In this document: positions 61,724 through 64,000 of the stretch, piece by piece | Layout of the letters: the number at the start of each line of letters is the position of its first letter | Position numbering within the stretch: the first letter of the stretch is position 1 | Assembly (NCBI GenBank): GCA_002418835.1 | Contig: DIEX01000023.1 | Coordinates: forward strand, 2,129-66,128 | From: Spirochaetia bacterium UBA5763 | Lineage (GTDB): Bacteria; Spirochaetota; UBA4802; UBA5550 | Direction of reading: 5' to 3' | DNA length: 64,000 nt | Made by a program: the position numbers and the translations under genes | The notes under the pieces: generated by a model | The model's database searches: none | What the model was told of the DNA's origin: nothing | The model's input: the letters and a program-made list of their open reading frames with translations, nothing else

Positions 61724-61758
61724 GTCGTTTTGAACTCCGGTCAAATCTCCGAAGTGAC
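61724..61758. repeat. Possible degenerate REP-like element
   Basis: GTCGTTTTGAACTCCGG at the left and a right end GAAGTGAC, the reverse of the ends seen at 20231 with several mismatches. Weak, and possibly chance. The rest of the gap up to 61930 shows nothing recognisable. Confidence 0.3.
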
Positions 61759-61930
61759 AATTATTCAAATCGTATGTAATGTATCGGCAGAATTGCGGTT
61801 TTCCTGAAGCAGGAGACATAAAAAAATCTAACATTCAATTCTCGGCTGTTTAATATTTTTTGCTGATAAAACTGCGGCACAAGCTGATTTTTTACTTGTA
61901 CAGCCGTATATACTGAATTATCTGTCACTT

Positions 61931-63250
61931 ATGGAAAAGCAATTTGATTCAGAAAAAAACCCGCATAATGTCAAAAGTATATCATTTGAGGATCTCTACG
62001 CATATATCAATGCAATACCTGCACTCTTCTGGTCCATTGATGTTGTAAAAAACAGAATTGAATATCTGAATAAATATGCACTCCCGGGCCTGGGGGAAAA
62101 TTCAACACTGATAATTAAAAACCCGGACTATACACACAGCATAATTCTCGATGAGGACCGGCATATATTTGATAAATTCCTCAGGTGTATCAGGGAGCGA
62201 AAATCCGGCCTTGCTGTTTTCAGAATCAAACTCTACGACGGTACTATGAAGTGGCTTAAAATTGCCGGAAACCAGGATATTTACAAGACAAACTGTTACG
62301 TCGGTTATATTATGGATATAACAGAAACCGCAGTATTCATTAAATCAATTGATAATTCCGAATCAAAAATAGTTAAGAGGATAAATCTTTTTGATAATCC
62401 TGTTGCACTCTTTATTTTTGATAGTAAAAAAATGTACGCCTGCAATAAAGAATTTGCGGCTCTCTTTAACCTGAATTCTGAAACCGGTCCTTCTCCTGCA
62501 CTGACCGGTTTCATTTCAGAAAGTTCTGCTAAATATTTAAATTATGTATATGAGGAAATTATCTTTTCAGGCAGATGGAGAGGGGAGCTTTCATTCAGAA
62601 CATCTTCTGATAAAGATTTTATCTCTGACACTTCAATAAGACCTCTACATATTGAAGGTAAAAATCTTCTCTGGGTTTCAATCTATAATATTCCGGAATC
62701 AGGCGCTAAATCAGGAATTACATTAAAAGCGGATAATGCTGCCATGATCGATCTTAAAGGGGTAAATAGTGAGGCACGGGCTGCCGCAAGAAAAAAAGAT
62801 ATTACGGGACTGCTGGAAATAATATTGGAAAATCAACCCATTGCCGGACTTGCAAACGCCATACTCTACTCGGATATTCATGTGGATGATGGCAAGGTAA
62901 TGGTCTACGGGGCAGGGGAAGCATTCCAACCCCTGACACCCGGTTACACATACCCGTTTGAGGGTACAATTGCAGAGAATATTTTAGATTACAATTTAGA
63001 TTATATAATTGTTGAGAATACTTTTGAAAGTATTAAACCTGTTGACTGGGCTATATTTATTCCAAACGGAATAAAATCATATTTCGCAAAACCTTTTTAC
63101 AGTAACGGTAAACTGGTTACAGTTCTTATATTCTGTTCAACTGAGCTTGCTGTATTTAATGAGGATAATATCAAATCATACGATTCCCTCTACCCGGTTT
63201 TTGAAAAAAATCTTGAAGTGATGAAGAAAAAACTTAAAAGCCCCGCATAA
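61931..63250 (+). CDS. PAS/GAF-like sensory protein without output domain
   Basis: A 439-residue soluble protein. Two PAS-like regions (about 15-140, ending GYIMDITETAVFI, and about 150-265) are followed by a GAF-like C-terminal domain (about 290-430, with ILYSDIHVDDGKVMVYG and SYFAKPFYSNGKLVTVLIFCS). There is no membrane helix, kinase, GGDEF or DNA-binding domain, so it must act through a partner. It is upstream of a Cache-domain sensor gene on the same strand, and both may belong to one signalling unit. The ribosome binding site is weak. Confidence 0.7.
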   Translation: MEKQFDSEKNPHNVKSISFEDLYAYINAIPALFWSIDVVKNRIEYLNKYALPGLGENSTLIIKNPDYTHSIILDEDRHIFDKFLRCIRERKSGLAVFRIKLYDGTMKWLKIAGNQDIYKTNCYVGYIMDITETAVFIKSIDNSESKIVKRINLFDNPVALFIFDSKKMYACNKEFAALFNLNSETGPSPALTGFISESSAKYLNYVYEEIIFSGRWRGELSFRTSSDKDFISDTSIRPLHIEGKNLLWVSIYNIPESGAKSGITLKADNAAMIDLKGVNSEARAAARKKDITGLLEIILENQPIAGLANAILYSDIHVDDGKVMVYGAGEAFQPLTPGYTYPFEGTIAENILDYNLDYIIVENTFESIKPVDWAIFIPNGIKSYFAKPFYSNGKLVTVLIFCSTELAVFNEDNIKSYDSLYPVFEKNLEVMKKKLKSPA

Positions 63251-63496
63251 CAGGTAGAACCGGTTTACCCAAAAACTTCGTTAATAATCCGATTTATAAT
63301 TGACCTTCAAAAAGCGCACTTTCCCCTGTTAAATGAATAATAATTGTAATTATTCAAATATTTTATATAAAAAAATAGAACTTATAAGATGGAATTGTTA
63401 AATTAAAAGAAATCCTGTTTCTTAAACAGCCTCCGATATCGGGCGAGGAAAGCGTTTTAATATTACAATTCCCCTATTATTAAACGAGGAAAAGAC
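63251..63496 (+). other. Intergenic region with a small hairpin
   Basis: 246 bp of AT-rich DNA. CCTCCGATATCGGGCGAGG at about 63429-63448 forms a hairpin upstream of the next gene. I could not match it to a known riboswitch. CGAGGAAAAG serves as ribosome binding site before 63497. Confidence 0.4.
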
Positions 63497-64000
63497 ATGA
63501 ATGAAAAAAAGCATCGTAAAATTTCCACAAAGTATCTGAGCAGAATTATCCCTGTAACCACTATTGCGTTAATGCTGTTCGGGCTCATCTCTTACATCAT
63601 TGTACGTAATGACAGTGAAAAATCGTACCACAAAACAGCAGAGATAATTACAAACCAGACAAATGCCGCTTTGAAAAACTGGATTGATGATCAGATTGTA
63701 ATTGCGCAGACCATAGCAGCAGATTCCCGTGTAGTAAAAGCCTGCGCTAACCCGTCGAATCCCGCACTGGTTGCTGAAGCAGACAATTACCTTGAAGCAG
63801 TGCATAAAAGATATCCGTATTATGAAAACCTCCCGCTTGCAGCTAAAATCCCGGATAATCAGAGCTTCACTGTGACGGTTAACGGGGAATCCCGGGTAAT
63901 CACAAGCGGACAGTTTTTCAGTGACACAGTAAAGGGGAATACAATCGGTAAAGCCGGAATGCATCTGCTTTATATACAGAAAACTTTTGAAGGGAAACCA
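63497..64000 (+). CDS. Cache-domain membrane sensor, probably a chemoreceptor (3' end outside window)
   Basis: The first 168 residues of a membrane protein, open to the right edge. After a basic N terminus there is one transmembrane helix (about 16-39). An extracytoplasmic domain follows with the start of a dCache-like fold (SEKSYHKTAEIITNQTNAALKNWIDDQI, later ENLPLAAKIPDN). Such N-terminal parts belong to chemoreceptors or sensor kinases; a methyl-accepting chemotaxis protein is the most frequent. GAGG precedes the ATG. The output domain is not in the window. Confidence 0.75.
   Translation, partial: MNEKKHRKISTKYLSRIIPVTTIALMLFGLISYIIVRNDSEKSYHKTAEIITNQTNAALKNWIDDQIVIAQTIAADSRVVKACANPSNPALVAEADNYLEAVHKRYPYYENLPLAAKIPDNQSFTVTVNGESRVITSGQFFSDTVKGNTIGKAGMHLLYIQKTFEGKP

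Noticed and set aside
63429..63448. Possible cyclic-di-GMP or other riboswitch before the Cache sensor
   Set aside because: Only a single short hairpin is visible and it matches no known riboswitch core.

Overview
The window looks like chromosomal DNA of an anaerobic, chemotactic, diderm bacterium with fairly AT-rich intergenic DNA. The best guess is a spirochaete: there is a LipL45-like FecR-domain lipoprotein, many small lipoproteins and TPR proteins, and an SSB without the usual acidic tail. This placement is inferred from gene content and not proven. No rRNA, tRNA, CRISPR array or intact mobile element was seen. Only a broken ORF6N-domain gene and a few REP-like hairpins point to mobile DNA.

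Bases 1-9710 hold an organic-acid oxidation region. It contains the end of pyruvate:ferredoxin oxidoreductase, a GlcD-type flavin dehydrogenase, a GlcF-type Fe-S protein, a LutC-like protein and a LutB/LutA-like fusion. A Cache-domain chemoreceptor and a FadR/LldR-type regulator follow. The order resembles the lactate/pyruvate oxidation region of Desulfovibrio. Bases 9865-16451 carry apbE, an rseC-like gene and rnfCDGEAB. Ferredoxin reduced by pyruvate oxidation would feed Rnf, which pumps ions while reducing NAD+, and ApbE would flavinylate RnfD and RnfG.

Bases 16879-35625 are mainly housekeeping: acyl-CoA synthetase, an RsmG-SPOUT methyltransferase fusion, apt, an HtrA protease, envelope TPR and FN3 proteins, a Rel-type ppGpp enzyme, maf, an M23 peptidase, a YlbF-like protein, a divergent DprA, a U32 protein, hisS, a CoA-transferase and ssb. 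Bases 35813-39090 hold a kinase-less sensor/receiver protein and the FecR lipoprotein.

Bases 39154-42472 (minus strand) form the most unusual locus. Three overlapping genes encode a MoxR-type AAA+ ATPase, a VWA/HExxH protein and a small protein built of six exact 28-residue repeats. I know no described family for the third protein. Beside it lie the ORF6N pseudogene and two paralogous, unusually long acyl-CoA dehydrogenases with similar upstream sequences.

Bases 47243-53138 contain an HD-GYP phosphodiesterase and the dprA-topA-xer block. From 61698 down to 53141, a long minus-strand cluster encodes a newly noticed 47-residue protein, dCMP deaminase, two TPR proteins, two small envelope proteins, an amidase-like protein, a radical SAM protein and MnmA. 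The right edge has a PAS/GAF-like sensor and the start of a Cache-type membrane sensor.
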